A DNA stretch of 64,000 nucleotides from Aequorivita lipolytica (GCF_007997135.1 NZ_VORU01000011.1:1-64000); one strand, 5' to 3'; counted from the first letter of the stretch, positions 7,024-16,682 are shown. Notes: generated by a model not told the origin, from the letters alone. Made by a program: numbers and translations.

Positions 7024-8418
7024 ATGAAGAAAATGTATTTTTTGAAAGGAATGCTTTTAGCGTTTCTAGCATTTCAATTCTTTTCCTGTGAAAACGAACC
7101 CCTAACAGGCGAATTCATTCAAGAAGAACAAAACAACGCAGATGAAGGACAATTCAGAGCCCAAATTGAAGGTCAGGAGTTTATTGCAAATTCCGTTTCT
7201 GCTATTCTTACTACAGATAATGAATTAGTAATAACAGGTTCTAAACCTGGCGGCGAAAATATTTCTCTAGCAGTTACACAAGCAGCGGTTGGCTCTTTCA
7301 ATCTTTCGCTAGGTGGCGCTAATCTAAACGCAGGTACGTATTTCGATAGTTCTAATAATCCTCTACCATATATTTCTGCAGACGTTTTGGGTGGGTATGG
7401 GTTAATGAATATAACCTCCCTAGATGTTAGTGCACAGACGGTTACTGGAACTTTTAGTTTTGTAGGATCGCGCATAAAAGTTGATGGCGATGGAAACCCA
7501 ATTCTTGATGGAAACGGCGATCCTATAATGGAAGATATCGCAATAACTAATGGAGCTTTTAATGCAATTCCATTTATAATTGATGACACTGGCGGTGGAA
7601 CTGGAGGAGGAAATCCTGAGAACGAATTTTTCGCCAAAATAGACGGTGTTGATTTTGTTGCAGATAGCATATACGTTTCAGAACCAATGGTTGGTGATGT
7701 GCATATGATTAAAGTTGAAGCAAGATCCAATACAGGAGAGTTTATGCGCATTGACGTGCCACGTTCCTTGGGTGTCGGTACTTTTGATATGGTAAGGATT
7801 TCTGACGGAACAAAATTAATTGGTTTGTACAATGCAGGCGGCGGTGATGAAAACTTGACTTCTGATCCGGGAATAATTACTATCACTGAATTTGACTTGG
7901 AATTAGGTGTTTTAAAAGCAACTTTTGCTTTCACGGGAACTGATCCATTAAACCAACTTCCAGATGTTGTTGAAGTTACCGAAGGTAGTTTTACGGTTTA
8001 CTTTGAAGGTGTTCCTGGAGCAAATAATGTATTTAGAGCAAACGTTGATGGCGCAGCTTATAATGCAGAAGATCTTGTTATAACAACAGATGTTTTCAAT
8101 CAATACCCAACAATAACTATTACAACAACCGTAGGCGATCAAAGGATGATACTTACCTTTCCCGCAACGCTCACCGAAGGCACTTTTGAAATGTCTACTG
8201 AAGTAGTTATTGGAGATGAAATAGTAGGAACTTATACTCCCGAAGTTGGAACTTCAATCACGTATGTTTCAAACCCCGGGACTATCACAATCACCAATTA
8301 TGATATTGCCAATGGTATTATTGAAGGAACATTTAATTTTAGTGCCGTAGATGCAACAGGTCAAGATCCAACGGTTTATCAAATAACTGGCGGAGAATTC
8401 TTGGCAGTGCTTCCGTAG
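7024..8418 (+). CDS. Lipoprotein with three DUF6252-like repeats
   Basis: The 464 residues begin with a lipoprotein signal ending near Cys22 (FQFFSCENEP). Three copies of a roughly 140-residue beta-rich domain follow. They open with FRAQIEGQEFIA, FFAKIDGVDFVA and FRANVDGAAYNA and each closes with a GTFxF / ITxGxF strand pair. A glycine-rich linker (DDTGGGTGGGN) separates the first two. The F-x-A-x-x-x-G opening resembles DUF6252, a Bacteroidota surface-lipoprotein family; this is from memory, not a search. The function is unknown. It may be exported to the cell surface, since the signal is followed by acidic residues. Confidence 0.75.
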   Translation: MKKMYFLKGMLLAFLAFQFFSCENEPLTGEFIQEEQNNADEGQFRAQIEGQEFIANSVSAILTTDNELVITGSKPGGENISLAVTQAAVGSFNLSLGGANLNAGTYFDSSNNPLPYISADVLGGYGLMNITSLDVSAQTVTGTFSFVGSRIKVDGDGNPILDGNGDPIMEDIAITNGAFNAIPFIIDDTGGGTGGGNPENEFFAKIDGVDFVADSIYVSEPMVGDVHMIKVEARSNTGEFMRIDVPRSLGVGTFDMVRISDGTKLIGLYNAGGGDENLTSDPGIITITEFDLELGVLKATFAFTGTDPLNQLPDVVEVTEGSFTVYFEGVPGANNVFRANVDGAAYNAEDLVITTDVFNQYPTITITTTVGDQRMILTFPATLTEGTFEMSTEVVIGDEIVGTYTPEVGTSITYVSNPGTITITNYDIANGIIEGTFNFSAVDATGQDPTVYQITGGEFLAVLP

Positions 8419-8436
8419 TTGAAATAATTTTTACAT

Positions 8437-8476
8437 AAAGGCCGTTTTTAGTTCTTCTAAAGACGGCTTTATTATT
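8437..8476 (+). terminator. Intrinsic terminator after the DUF6252-like gene
   Basis: Stem AAAG-CCGT with ACGGCTTT, with one bulged G and an A/T-rich apex, followed by a short T-rich tract. Confidence 0.6.
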
Positions 8477-8684
8477 TAAACATCTCACCTCATAACTTAA
8501 TTAGATTTAGCTTTTTCTGAACGTCTTAAATTTGGATCGATGTGAAATTTCCACTTTTAAAGAAAGCTTGCGCGCCTGAAAGTATAACTGGCATAACTCT
8601 TGAATTATATTGAAAAAGAGCCAGTAAAACGCGTGAATGTCAATGCTCTTTTAGTTAATAAAACCTAAACTTTTAAATAAGAAC

Positions 8685-8716
8685 ACATTGTGTACGCTAC
8701 ATTTGTGACACAATGT
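8685..8716. promoter_or_regulatory. Inverted repeat enclosing the lon -7 promoter box
   Basis: ACATTGTGT (8685-8693) and ACACAATGT (8708-8716) form a perfect 9-bp inverted repeat. The 14-bp spacer holds TACATTTG (8698-8705), an exact TAnnTTTG box. A dimeric regulator bound here would cover the promoter. The lon ATG is 13 bp downstream. No promoter evidence was seen in the rest of the 311-bp gap beyond the upstream terminator. Confidence 0.6.
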
Positions 8717-8729
8717 CTTAAAACAATAT

Positions 8730-11180
8730 ATGGCGAATTCAAAACTTACATCATTAGACAAGTTGTCATTTCAGGATTTAAATGAGGATGCAGAATTTAT
8801 TCCGTTAATGTCCGCTGAAGATGAGGATGCTATGCACAAAGAAGAGCTTCCTGAAATACTTCCAATTTTACCCCTTCGAAACACAGTGTTGTTTCCGGGT
8901 GTAGTAATACCTATTACTGCGGGTCGCGATAAATCAATAAAACTTATCAATGAAACCAATAAAGGAAATAAGGTTATTGGTGTGGTTTCCCAAAGAGATG
9001 AGAACGAAGAGGAACCCGGAATTGAAGACATAAATACTATTGGTACTGTGGCGCAAATTCTGCGTGTCCTTAAAATGCCTGATGGTAATACTACAGTTAT
9101 TATTCAGGGGAAAAAACGCTTTGAGGTTACTGAAGTTATTACTACCGACCCTTATATGACCGCTACCATAAGGGAAGTTGCCGAAGCGCGTCCTGAAAAG
9201 GAAAGTGAGGAATTTAGGGCGATTATAGATTCCATAAAAGAAATGGCGCTGAAGATTATAAAGGAAAGCCCGAACATTCCTTCGGAAGCTGCTTTTGCAA
9301 TCAAAAATATTGAAAGCTCAAGTTTTCTGATAAACTTCGTTTCTTCTAATCTGAATATTGATGTTGAAGAAAAGCAAACGCTTTTAGAGATAAATAATCT
9401 GAAAGATCGGGCACTGGAAACACTGCGCTATATGAATATGGAAATTCAGAAGCTTTCGCTTCGAAATGATATTCAGTCTAAGGTTCAAAGCGATATAAAC
9501 CAACAACAGCGCGAGTATTTCCTTCAGCAACAGATGAAAACCATTCAACAAGAGTTGGGAGGTTCTTCTATGGAAGAAGAAATAGAGGAAATGCGCGAGC
9601 GTTCAAAGAAGAAAAAATGGAGTAAAGACGTTGAAAAACATTTTCTGAAAGAACTTTCAAAAATGCAGCGTATGAACCCACAGGTTGCGGAATTTAGTAT
9701 TCAGCGCAATTATTTGGACTTGCTTTTGGAACTCCCCTGGAATAAATACAGCAAAGATAAATTCGATTTAAAACGCGCCCGAAAAATATTGGATCGCGAC
9801 CATTATGGTCTTGATGATGTTAAAAAACGAATCATAGAATATTTGGCCGTTTTGAAACTTCGTAACGATATGAAATCGCCAATACTCTGTCTTTACGGAC
9901 CTCCGGGAGTTGGTAAAACTTCTTTGGGAAAATCTGTTGCAGAGGCCTTGGGCAGAAAATATGTACGAATGAGTTTGGGCGGACTTCGCGATGAAGCCGA
10001 AATACGCGGACACCGAAAAACATATATAGGCGCAATGCCGGGTCGAATTATTCAGAGCATTAAAAAAGCTGAAACAAGCAATCCCGTTTTTGTGTTGGAT
10101 GAAATTGATAAAATTTCAGCAAGTAACCAAGGAGATCCTTCTTCGGCTATGCTGGAAGTTTTGGATCCTGAGCAAAATAGTTCCTTTTACGACAACTTTT
10201 TGGAGTTGGGTTATGACCTTTCTAAAGTTATGTTTATTGCTACTTCCAATAGTTTGAGCACTATTCAGCCTGCATTGCTCGACCGGATGGAGATTATAAG
10301 TGTTACAGGCTATACAATAGAGGAAAAGGTTGAAATAGCAAAGCGTCACTTGCTTCCGAAGCAGCTAAAAGAACACGGACTGGACAGCAGTTATTTAAAA
10401 ATAGCAAAACCACAATTAGAGAAAATAGTTGAAGGTTATACTCGTGAAAGCGGTGTGCGTGGTTTGGAAAAGCAAATCGCCAAAATGGTTCGTTATGCAG
10501 CAATGAAAATTGCAATGGAAGAAGAATACAAAGTAAAAGTAACCAATGATATAGTTGTTGAAGTATTGGGCGCTCCGAAAATGGAACGCGATAAATATGA
10601 AAACAACGATGTGGCAGGAGTAGTTACAGGGCTTGCATGGACTAGAGTTGGCGGTGATATACTTTTTATAGAATCTACACTATCCAAGGGAAAGGGGACG
10701 CTGAATATGACCGGAAATCTTGGAAAGGTAATGAAGGAATCTGCAACTATTGCTTTGGAATACATAAAAAGTAACGCTGAAAAATTAGGTGTCAATCCCG
10801 ATATTTTTGAAAATTATAATGTCCACATTCATGTGCCTGAAGGCGCAACCCCAAAAGATGGACCAAGTGCGGGAATAACGATGCTAACTTCGCTGGTGTC
10901 GCTTTTCACCCAACGAAAAGTGAAGAAATCCATGGCTATGACCGGCGAGATTACGCTACGCGGAAAAGTACTGCCAGTGGGTGGAATTAAGGAGAAAATA
11001 CTTGCTGCAAAACGTGCGCGAATCAAAGAAATTCTTCTTTGTGAGGACAACAAACGCGACATAGATGAAATAAAACCTGAATACTTAAAGGGACTTACCT
11101 TTCACTATGTAAAGGACATGAGTGATGTTTTGGATTTGGCACTTACCAAAGAAAAAGTGAAAAATGCCAAAACACTTTAA
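8730..11180 (+). CDS. lon: ATP-dependent Lon protease
   Basis: This AAA+ serine protease degrades misfolded and regulatory proteins. The 816 residues show the substrate-binding LON domain (about 40-240), a coiled coil, the AAA+ module with Walker A GPPGVGKT near residue 390, and the peptidase domain. The catalytic dyad is Ser713 in DGPSAG and Lys756 in GGIKEK, 43 residues apart as in E. coli (Ser679/Lys722). The N-terminus has an acidic extension rich in D and E. It is a single gene with its own terminator. The promoter is enclosed by a 9-bp inverted repeat, suggesting control by a dimeric DNA-binding protein, perhaps for stress; the regulator is unknown. Confidence 0.98.
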   Translation: MANSKLTSLDKLSFQDLNEDAEFIPLMSAEDEDAMHKEELPEILPILPLRNTVLFPGVVIPITAGRDKSIKLINETNKGNKVIGVVSQRDENEEEPGIEDINTIGTVAQILRVLKMPDGNTTVIIQGKKRFEVTEVITTDPYMTATIREVAEARPEKESEEFRAIIDSIKEMALKIIKESPNIPSEAAFAIKNIESSSFLINFVSSNLNIDVEEKQTLLEINNLKDRALETLRYMNMEIQKLSLRNDIQSKVQSDINQQQREYFLQQQMKTIQQELGGSSMEEEIEEMRERSKKKKWSKDVEKHFLKELSKMQRMNPQVAEFSIQRNYLDLLLELPWNKYSKDKFDLKRARKILDRDHYGLDDVKKRIIEYLAVLKLRNDMKSPILCLYGPPGVGKTSLGKSVAEALGRKYVRMSLGGLRDEAEIRGHRKTYIGAMPGRIIQSIKKAETSNPVFVLDEIDKISASNQGDPSSAMLEVLDPEQNSSFYDNFLELGYDLSKVMFIATSNSLSTIQPALLDRMEIISVTGYTIEEKVEIAKRHLLPKQLKEHGLDSSYLKIAKPQLEKIVEGYTRESGVRGLEKQIAKMVRYAAMKIAMEEEYKVKVTNDIVVEVLGAPKMERDKYENNDVAGVVTGLAWTRVGGDILFIESTLSKGKGTLNMTGNLGKVMKESATIALEYIKSNAEKLGVNPDIFENYNVHIHVPEGATPKDGPSAGITMLTSLVSLFTQRKVKKSMAMTGEITLRGKVLPVGGIKEKILAAKRARIKEILLCEDNKRDIDEIKPEYLKGLTFHYVKDMSDVLDLALTKEKVKNAKTL

Positions 11181-11200
11181 GGATTAGGATATTAAAGAAT

Positions 11201-11250
11201 AAGGATTGGTGTACAAATACATAAAAAATTGTACGCTAATCCTTAATCGT
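11201..11250 (+). terminator. Hairpin terminator after lon
   Basis: A 16-bp stem of AAGGATTGGTGTACAA (11201-11216) with TTGTACGCTAATCCTT (11229-11244) contains two G-U pairs. A weak T-rich tail follows. It lies 20 bp after the lon stop. Confidence 0.55.
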
Positions 11251-11365
11251 TTTATGTGATTAAAATATTTGATTTCTATTGCATAGCTAGATGGAACATC
11301 ATTGCGATTTTCCAAATGTTATTAAAAATTAATAATGGATGTTTCTTTCCTCTACAAAAATAAAT

Positions 11366-11373
11366 TATACTTG
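11366..11373 (+). promoter_or_regulatory. Probable -7 box for porQ-cmk
   Basis: TATACTTG matches TAnnTTTG except at one base, 36 bp before the porQ ATG. The same variant octamer lies in front of mscL. Confidence 0.35.
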
Positions 11374-11409
11374 CATTCGTTTAGTTTTTAGTTACGGTAA
11401 CTCGCGTCT

Positions 11410-12429
11410 ATGACCCAAAAGGTTTTCTTAGTTGTTTCCCTGTTAGTATCTCAGCTTATAACAGCGCAGATAGGAGGTAAGGCAACCTATCAATTTTTAA
11501 ACCTTGTAAACAGCCCGCGAATGGCGGCTTTGGGAGGAAAAGTGGTTACTAATTATGACTACGATCCTACGCAAGCTTTATTCAATCCTGCAAGTATCAA
11601 TCCGGAGATGGATAATCAACTTTCGCTCAACTACACAAATTATATTGGCGATGTAAATTATGGAACTGCCACCTATGCCTACCTTTGGGACAGAAGAACG
11701 CAGGTTTTACACGGAGGTGTTACTTATGTTAACTACGGAAAATTTGATGGCTATGACGAAGCGGGAAACCCCACAAGCAGTTTCAGTGGAGGGGAAGTAG
11801 CACTTTCATTGGGACACGCACGAAATATTGCTTTTACAAACTTTCACGTAGGCGTGAACTTAAAATTAATATCTTCAACATTAGAGAATTATTCCTCATT
11901 TGGAGGTGCTTTGGATATTGGGGTTATGTACGTTTACGAAGATTGGGATCTTAATATTACAGGGGTTGCCAGAAATATTGGAACTCAGTTTACGCCTTAT
12001 TTTGAGGATTACGAACCTTTGCCTTTTGAACTTATCTTTGGAATTTCACAAACACTGCAGAATGTACCTATTCGTTGGCATTTCACTTTGGAAAATATGC
12101 AACAATGGAACGTTGCGTTTTCAAACCCTGCAAGAGAAGAAACCGACTTGGAAGGAAACACCAAAAAAGAAAATATAAATTTTATCGACAACGCTTTTCA
12201 GCATATGATTGTAGGAATTGAATTATTTCCAGAAAGCGGTTTTAATATTCGGCTCGGGTATAATTTCAGGAGAGGCCAAGAATTGCTAATAGTCGAGAAA
12301 CGTGCATTTGCAGGATTGAGCGCCGGTTTTGCTATTAAGCTGAACAAACTAAGATTGAGTTATTCTTATTCAAAATACAGCACCGCAGCCTCATCGAGCT
12401 TTTTTGGGCTAAACATAGATCTTCAGTAA
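11410..12429 (+). CDS. porQ: Type IX secretion system protein PorQ
   Basis: The 339-residue protein has a signal peptide (cut near ITAQ) and the PorQ/PorV-type opening FLNLVNSPRMAALGG, followed by FNPASINPEM and a long series of beta strands ending in ...FFGLNIDLQ. PorQ is an outer-membrane barrel of the Bacteroidota type IX secretion system. From knowledge of Porphyromonas, it works with PorU, PorV and PorZ in the attachment complex that processes and anchors secreted cargo. The gene overlaps cmk by one base (TAATG), so the two form an operon. The T9SS regulator gene porX lies 16 kb away in this window. Confidence 0.92.
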   Translation: MTQKVFLVVSLLVSQLITAQIGGKATYQFLNLVNSPRMAALGGKVVTNYDYDPTQALFNPASINPEMDNQLSLNYTNYIGDVNYGTATYAYLWDRRTQVLHGGVTYVNYGKFDGYDEAGNPTSSFSGGEVALSLGHARNIAFTNFHVGVNLKLISSTLENYSSFGGALDIGVMYVYEDWDLNITGVARNIGTQFTPYFEDYEPLPFELIFGISQTLQNVPIRWHFTLENMQQWNVAFSNPAREETDLEGNTKKENINFIDNAFQHMIVGIELFPESGFNIRLGYNFRRGQELLIVEKRAFAGLSAGFAIKLNKLRLSYSYSKYSTAASSSFFGLNIDLQ

Positions 12430-13124
12430 TGAAAAAAATTACCATAGCCATTGATGGATATTCCTCTACAGGGAAAAGTACGGTTGCAAAGCAGCTGGCA
12501 GATCATTTGGGCTATGTGTACGTGGATAGTGGTGCGATGTACCGTGCGGTCACTCTTTATGCTATGCAGCACGACATTATTTCAAAAAATCATTTTGATA
12601 CTTTAAAATTGAAACAGTCTCTTGGTTCGATTGATTTGAAATTCAAAAAAGAATACGTCTGGAGCAAAGCGCATATTTTTTTAAACGAACAAGATGTGGA
12701 AGATAAAATCCGAAATCTGGAAGTTTCAGAATTTGTTAGCCCGATTGCGACCATTCACGAAGTGAGAAAAAAATTAGTTGCCCAGCAACAACAGATGGGT
12801 CTCGAGAAGGGTGTGGTTATGGACGGTCGCGATATTGGAACTGTAGTATTCCCAAATGCTGAGCTTAAAATATTTATGAACGCATCTGCCCAAGAGCGTG
12901 CCCAAAGAAGATATAAGGAACTTTTAGAGCGCAGTGAAAACATTCAATTTGATGAAGTTTTAAAAAACATTCAGGAGCGCGACCATATTGATACTACTCG
13001 GCAAGACTCTCCATTAGTAAAAGCAGCTGATGCAATTGAGATTGATAATTCTGAAATGAATCTTGAAGATCAATTTCACACAGTACTCCAACTTGCAAAA
13101 GATAGAATTGCCGGCCGCATATAG
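12429..13124 (+). CDS. cmk: (d)CMP kinase
   Basis: It phosphorylates CMP and dCMP to the diphosphates for nucleotide recycling. The 231 residues carry the P-loop GYSSTGKST (about 9-17), the substrate motif DSGAMYRAVTLYA near 33-45, the GRDIGTVVFP block near 133-142 and the lid arginines in AQERAQRRYKE. The length fits the family. Its ATG overlaps the porQ stop codon, so it is translationally coupled to porQ; this coupling of a housekeeping kinase with a secretion gene is presumably historical. Confidence 0.96.
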   Translation: MKKITIAIDGYSSTGKSTVAKQLADHLGYVYVDSGAMYRAVTLYAMQHDIISKNHFDTLKLKQSLGSIDLKFKKEYVWSKAHIFLNEQDVEDKIRNLEVSEFVSPIATIHEVRKKLVAQQQQMGLEKGVVMDGRDIGTVVFPNAELKIFMNASAQERAQRRYKELLERSENIQFDEVLKNIQERDHIDTTRQDSPLVKAADAIEIDNSEMNLEDQFHTVLQLAKDRIAGRI

Positions 13125-13167
13125 GTTTGGCTGAATATTTTTCCTTTCCTATATCTGAAATCTTTAT

Positions 13168-13175
13168 TATACTTG
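13168..13175 (+). promoter_or_regulatory. Probable -7 box for mscL
   Basis: TATACTTG, the same octamer as before porQ. It overlaps the TTG at 13173, so that codon cannot be the translation start; the GTG at 13197 fits. Confidence 0.35.
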
Positions 13176-13196
13176 CGCTTTCCTAAAACTATAACA

Positions 13197-13637
13197 GTGG
13201 CTTCATTTTTTCAAGAGTTTAAGAACTTCGCCATAAAAGGCAACATGATTGATATGGCGGTAGGTATCGTAATAGGTACCGCCTTCAATAACGTTATCAG
13301 TACAATTGTAAAAAAGGTGGTGATGCCTCCGCTATCAATGCTTACCGACGGCGTTAAGCTTTCAGATAAAAAATACATACTCCGTACAGCTTCAGACACT
13401 GCAGAGGAGATTGCTCTCGGCTACGGTGAGCTATTGGAGGCTTTCATTGATTTCTTTATCATTGCACTAACCATTTTCATAGTTATTAAATTCATCAACC
13501 GTTTCAAGAAAAAATCTGAGGATCCGCACGATAAAACCGTGGAAACCCCTAAAAATATTCAGATTTTGTCTAACATTGAAAAACTGATGGAAGAACAGAA
13601 TTCCCTTATCAAAAGCAAAGACATCACCTCAAAATAG
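13197..13637 (+). CDS. mscL: Large-conductance mechanosensitive channel
   Basis: It opens under membrane tension to release solutes on hypo-osmotic shock. The family signature KGNMIDMAVGIVIGTAF is in the first transmembrane helix, then KVVMPPLSML, then the second helix after YGELLEAFIDFF, and a charged C-terminal helix. I set the start at GTG 13197 (MASFFQEFKNF, 146 aa), which matches the normal MscL N-terminus. An upstream in-frame TTG at 13173 overlaps a promoter box and adds eight residues with no family counterpart. The periplasmic loop is short (DGVKLSDKKYILR...). Confidence 0.95.
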   Translation: MASFFQEFKNFAIKGNMIDMAVGIVIGTAFNNVISTIVKKVVMPPLSMLTDGVKLSDKKYILRTASDTAEEIALGYGELLEAFIDFFIIALTIFIVIKFINRFKKKSEDPHDKTVETPKNIQILSNIEKLMEEQNSLIKSKDITSK

Positions 13638-13680
13638 AATTCATAAAGTTATTTTCAAAAATATTTTAGTAACTTTAAGA

Positions 13681-15318
13681 ATGCTATCTAACCATATAAT
13701 TGAATCTTTCCACAAATATAAATTTGGCTTGTTTTCATTGTTTTTGTTCTTGCTCTTGTCTGCACTATGTGTTCTGAGCTATTACAGAACTATCGATGAC
13801 CAAAAACAAGCCAAATTAGAGCGATTGGAGATTGCGGGCAAATTAACCTATCTGGATTTTAAGAGCATAATAAGGCGCAACGTTATCTCTTTGGAGGATT
13901 TGCGCGACCGGATTGTTGAGAGCAATGGCAACTTCAAAAGCTACTTGAATTCCGATACGGAAAGGATTATCAAACAAAATCAATCAATTAAGTTTATTGA
14001 GTATATAGACAGTACGGGAATTATAAACTTTGTAACTCCTTTTGAGGCGAATAGAGAAGTGCTCTATTTGGACCTAAAAAAAATAGGATATCGTTACCCA
14101 AGTTGGCTTGCAAACTCTAGAGATACCCTAACAAACATCACTTCCTGGGTAAATCTTACTCAGGAAGGAAAAGCATTTTTGGTAGATGTTCCAGTATATT
14201 ATGACAATAGTTTTCAGGGAACAATTTCTGCCGGTATGGATTTTAAAAAGGAGTTTGACAATATTAGTTCCAAACTAAACCTTTTCAGTGTGCAGGTTAC
14301 GGACAATTTAGGAAATGTTTTTTACAGTTCCAATAATCCAAAGCCTGATACTTTCAAGGGAGATCAGGTTTTTGAAAGGAAGTTAAAACCAATTTCGCAA
14401 AGATCAGCGGTCACTTGGAAATTTGAATTTATGTACTACACAAATAGCGAGTTGAGAGCTACTACATTGCAAAAGTTCATACTGGCACTGGGTATATTTT
14501 TGTCATTTCTTATTGGACTGCTAGCCTACTTTTTCATGTTAGCCAAAAAACAGTCACGTAATTATAAGCTTATAAACCAGAAGCTAAATGAGCTTAACGA
14601 AGATCTTGAAAAAGAAAGAATTAGAGCTGAGGATGCTTCTATTGCGAAATCGCAATTTCTTTCTAATATGAGTCACGAAATTAGAACACCGCTGAGTGCA
14701 ATCCTTAGTATTTCTGAAATTCTGGAAGGCAAACAACTTTCAGCAAGTGAGCTGGAATTTCTAAAATTAATGCAAAATTCATCAAGGATTTTGCTGCACT
14801 TAGTCAATAATATTCTGCATATAGACAAAATTGAGTCGGGAAAAATAGAGTTGTCAAAAGAAGTTTTCAGTCCATTTATAACGCTTCAAAAAATTGTTGA
14901 AATATACGCCCCAACGGTAAGAATGAAAGAGATTGAAATTATTACAAATTTCGAGCATATTAAAAATCCGAAAAATGTGATCGGTGATGTTTCACGCACC
15001 GAACAGATTTTTACGAATCTCATAAATAATGCTACAAAATTTACCGAAGTCGGAACAATTACAATTTTTTATAACGAAGAAGAGGAAAATGGAAAGCTAA
15101 AAATAAATTTTACGGTGGCCGATACAGGAATAGGGATTGATCCCTCCAAAATTGACGTTATTTTTGAAAGATTTAAACAATTGGATTTTGGAATTACAAA
15201 AAAGCATCAAGGAAGCGGTTTAGGTCTTGCTATCACAAAAACACTAGTAGAATTAATGAATGGAACGATTGAAGTGGAAAGCAAAGAAGGTAAAGAACCA
15301 CCTTTAAGGTATCACTAG
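13681..15318 (+). CDS. Hybrid sensor histidine kinase, N-terminal part (frameshifted before the receiver)
   Basis: The 545 codons encode a membrane helix (about 17-37), an extracytoplasmic CHASE-like sensor region, a second helix (about 262-286), a coiled coil, the HisKA domain with the phospho-acceptor His332 in SHEIRTPL, and the ATPase domain (N box FTNLINNATKF, DTGIGI, GSGLGLAI). The frame then breaks: the usual GKGTTF motif reads GKEPPLRYH and stops. Restoring one G near 15295 gives GKGTTFKVSLEFPKI and runs straight into the receiver ORF at 15333-15737. The intact gene was therefore one hybrid kinase, 13681-15737. The cause is either mutation, sequencing error or, less likely, recoding. 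Confidence 0.85.
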   Translation: MLSNHIIESFHKYKFGLFSLFLFLLLSALCVLSYYRTIDDQKQAKLERLEIAGKLTYLDFKSIIRRNVISLEDLRDRIVESNGNFKSYLNSDTERIIKQNQSIKFIEYIDSTGIINFVTPFEANREVLYLDLKKIGYRYPSWLANSRDTLTNITSWVNLTQEGKAFLVDVPVYYDNSFQGTISAGMDFKKEFDNISSKLNLFSVQVTDNLGNVFYSSNNPKPDTFKGDQVFERKLKPISQRSAVTWKFEFMYYTNSELRATTLQKFILALGIFLSFLIGLLAYFFMLAKKQSRNYKLINQKLNELNEDLEKERIRAEDASIAKSQFLSNMSHEIRTPLSAILSISEILEGKQLSASELEFLKLMQNSSRILLHLVNNILHIDKIESGKIELSKEVFSPFITLQKIVEIYAPTVRMKEIEIITNFEHIKNPKNVIGDVSRTEQIFTNLINNATKFTEVGTITIFYNEEEENGKLKINFTVADTGIGIDPSKIDVIFERFKQLDFGITKKHQGSGLGLAITKTLVELMNGTIEVESKEGKEPPLRYH

Positions 15319-15332
15319 AGTTTCCGAAAATA

Positions 15333-15737
15333 GTGGGTAGCAATGAAAATAAAGAATTAAGACAGTACCGAGATTTAAGTCATTTAAGTGTATTGATTGT
15401 TGATGACAATCTTCTGAATCAAAAAATCCTGGCAAAAATTCTTTCACGAAGTTATATAGAACCAGATTTCTCAAAAGATGGTGACGACGCTTTACTGAAG
15501 TGTGCTTCTAAGCATTACGACCTTATTTTTATGGACGTACACATGCCCGGAAAAGATGGATTTGAAATAGTTCAATATTTACGAAAAATTGATAATACGG
15601 CAGTTATCTTGGGATTCTCGGCTGATGTAACTAAAGAAGCCATTGAACGAGGCATAAAGGCAGGAATGAATGCGTATCTCACAAAACCAATAGAACAAGA
15701 AACATTATTTGCGGTTTTGAATCAATACTTCTCTTAA
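15333..15737 (+). CDS. Receiver domain, C-terminal part of the frameshifted hybrid kinase
   Basis: This is a CheY-like receiver with the acidic pocket VDDN, the phospho-acceptor Asp68 in MDVHMPGKDG, a conserved serine in GFSADV and the lysine in TKPI. The nominal GTG start at 15333 is only the first start-like codon in this frame; the frame is open from 15294 and joins the kinase ORF if one base is restored. There is no convincing independent ribosome entry site. I infer it is the receiver of the kinase at 13681, which would pass phosphate within the same protein. If the split is real, the receiver is probably not made. Confidence 0.8.
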   Translation: MGSNENKELRQYRDLSHLSVLIVDDNLLNQKILAKILSRSYIEPDFSKDGDDALLKCASKHYDLIFMDVHMPGKDGFEIVQYLRKIDNTAVILGFSADVTKEAIERGIKAGMNAYLTKPIEQETLFAVLNQYFS

Positions 15738-15851
15738 ATTAAGAATTTTAGTTATAATAATTTCTAAAATCCTACCGAAAAGTTACTTCACGGGAGAAAA
15801 TGTAGCTATGAGGACATAAACATTGATGCAAAATTTTTAGGAATTAAAATA

Positions 15852-16223
15852 TTATTTTATTTTCCTTGCGGTCGCTTTACTCTTTTGGGTCTTACCAACT
15901 TCACTAAACTCGAAAGTGTAATCGTCTTTGTCGGTTGTTAGAATTTTGATAAGAATGGCTTTTTTTTCGGCTTGGTTCTTTGGGTTTATCTTTTTCAGGA
16001 CATACTCACAGTCATTTATCCACCTAATGGAAGAGGTATCACTCTTTCCTTGAAAGAAATCTATCTCTATGGAATCGTTGCGAGTTATGGTTGTCTTAAA
16101 AACCTCTGTGCCCGATAGCGCTTCAAATTCGAAGGTTCCTGTTCTAAAGTCTGAGCATACCCGTTGTTTTTCGTAACAACCGGTACAAAGAAAATAACCC
16201 ATTAAAACTAGAAGAATACGCAT
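15852..16223 (-). CDS. Small lipoprotein, function unknown
   Basis: The 123 residues start with a lipoprotein signal ending at Cys16 (FLCTGCYEK). A compact domain follows with TGTFEFEAL, ITRNDSIEIDFF, SSIRWINDCEYVL and a C-terminal basic tail. I recognise this pattern as a conserved small flavobacterial lipoprotein, but no function is known to me. It lies downstream of the XRE regulator gene on the same strand with a 42-bp gap, so it may share its transcript. Confidence 0.75.
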   Translation of the reverse strand: MRILLVLMGYFLCTGCYEKQRVCSDFRTGTFEFEALSGTEVFKTTITRNDSIEIDFFQGKSDTSSIRWINDCEYVLKKINPKNQAEKKAILIKILTTDKDDYTFEFSEVGKTQKSKATARKIK

Positions 16224-16265
16224 ATTTTTATTTTATGCGAATTTCCGAAAAATTACTGAAACGGC

Positions 16266-16682
16266 TCAGTTTTGGTAAACATTAAAACTTCCATCCACAT
16301 AAAAAATTATAATTTTTTCAATCTGTTTTTGGTTTTTATTGGCATGAACGGCATTCGGTATTTCTGAAATATTCTCTTTAGAAAATAAATCCATCGTTGG
16401 CTCCTTTCGTATTACAGATTTTTCTTTGGGAGCTTTATCCAAATTATTATCCGAAGTAGAAGGGAAGTTTCCTTTTCCAAAAAGTAGCCAATCCATATCT
16501 ACCTCCGGAAATTTTTGATAGAGCTTCATTATAAATTCCAAGCTTGGTTTATTTCTCCCAGACAATAAATGTGAAATAGTGGAGCGGTTAAAATCAATTT
16601 CTTCGGCAAAGGCCGCCGCCGTTAGACTGTAATATTCCAGAATTTTTTCAAGTCTTTTAGTGAAATCAGAACCGTTTACCAT
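16266..16682 (-). CDS. XRE-family helix-turn-helix regulator
   Basis: The 138 residues open with a Cro/cI-type HTH (about 8-65: LTAAAFAEEIDFNRSTISHL, then SGRNKPSLEFIMKL). DWLLFGKG, common in flavobacterial XRE proteins, and a variable C-terminal half of unknown role follow. It is transcribed divergently from the M14 peptidase gene. Its own -7 box (CAAATGTA on the plus strand, 16713-16720) overlaps a GTTACAA site, and related sites lie in front of the peptidase gene. Autoregulation and control of the neighbour are therefore likely but inferred. Confidence 0.88.
   Translation of the reverse strand: MVNGSDFTKRLEKILEYYSLTAAAFAEEIDFNRSTISHLLSGRNKPSLEFIMKLYQKFPEVDMDWLLFGKGNFPSTSDNNLDKAPKEKSVIRKEPTMDLFSKENISEIPNAVHANKNQKQIEKIIIFYVDGSFNVYQN

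Noticed and set aside
7173-7934. Minus-strand 253-codon open frame
   Set aside because: It is antisense to the DUF6252-like lipoprotein gene, has no signal or domain, and the plus strand has a clear lipobox and repeats.
15285-15300. Programmed -1 frameshifting in the hybrid kinase
   Set aside because: The site GGT AAA GAA is not a slippery X-XXY-YYZ heptamer and no stimulatory hairpin is evident; mutation or sequencing error is simpler.
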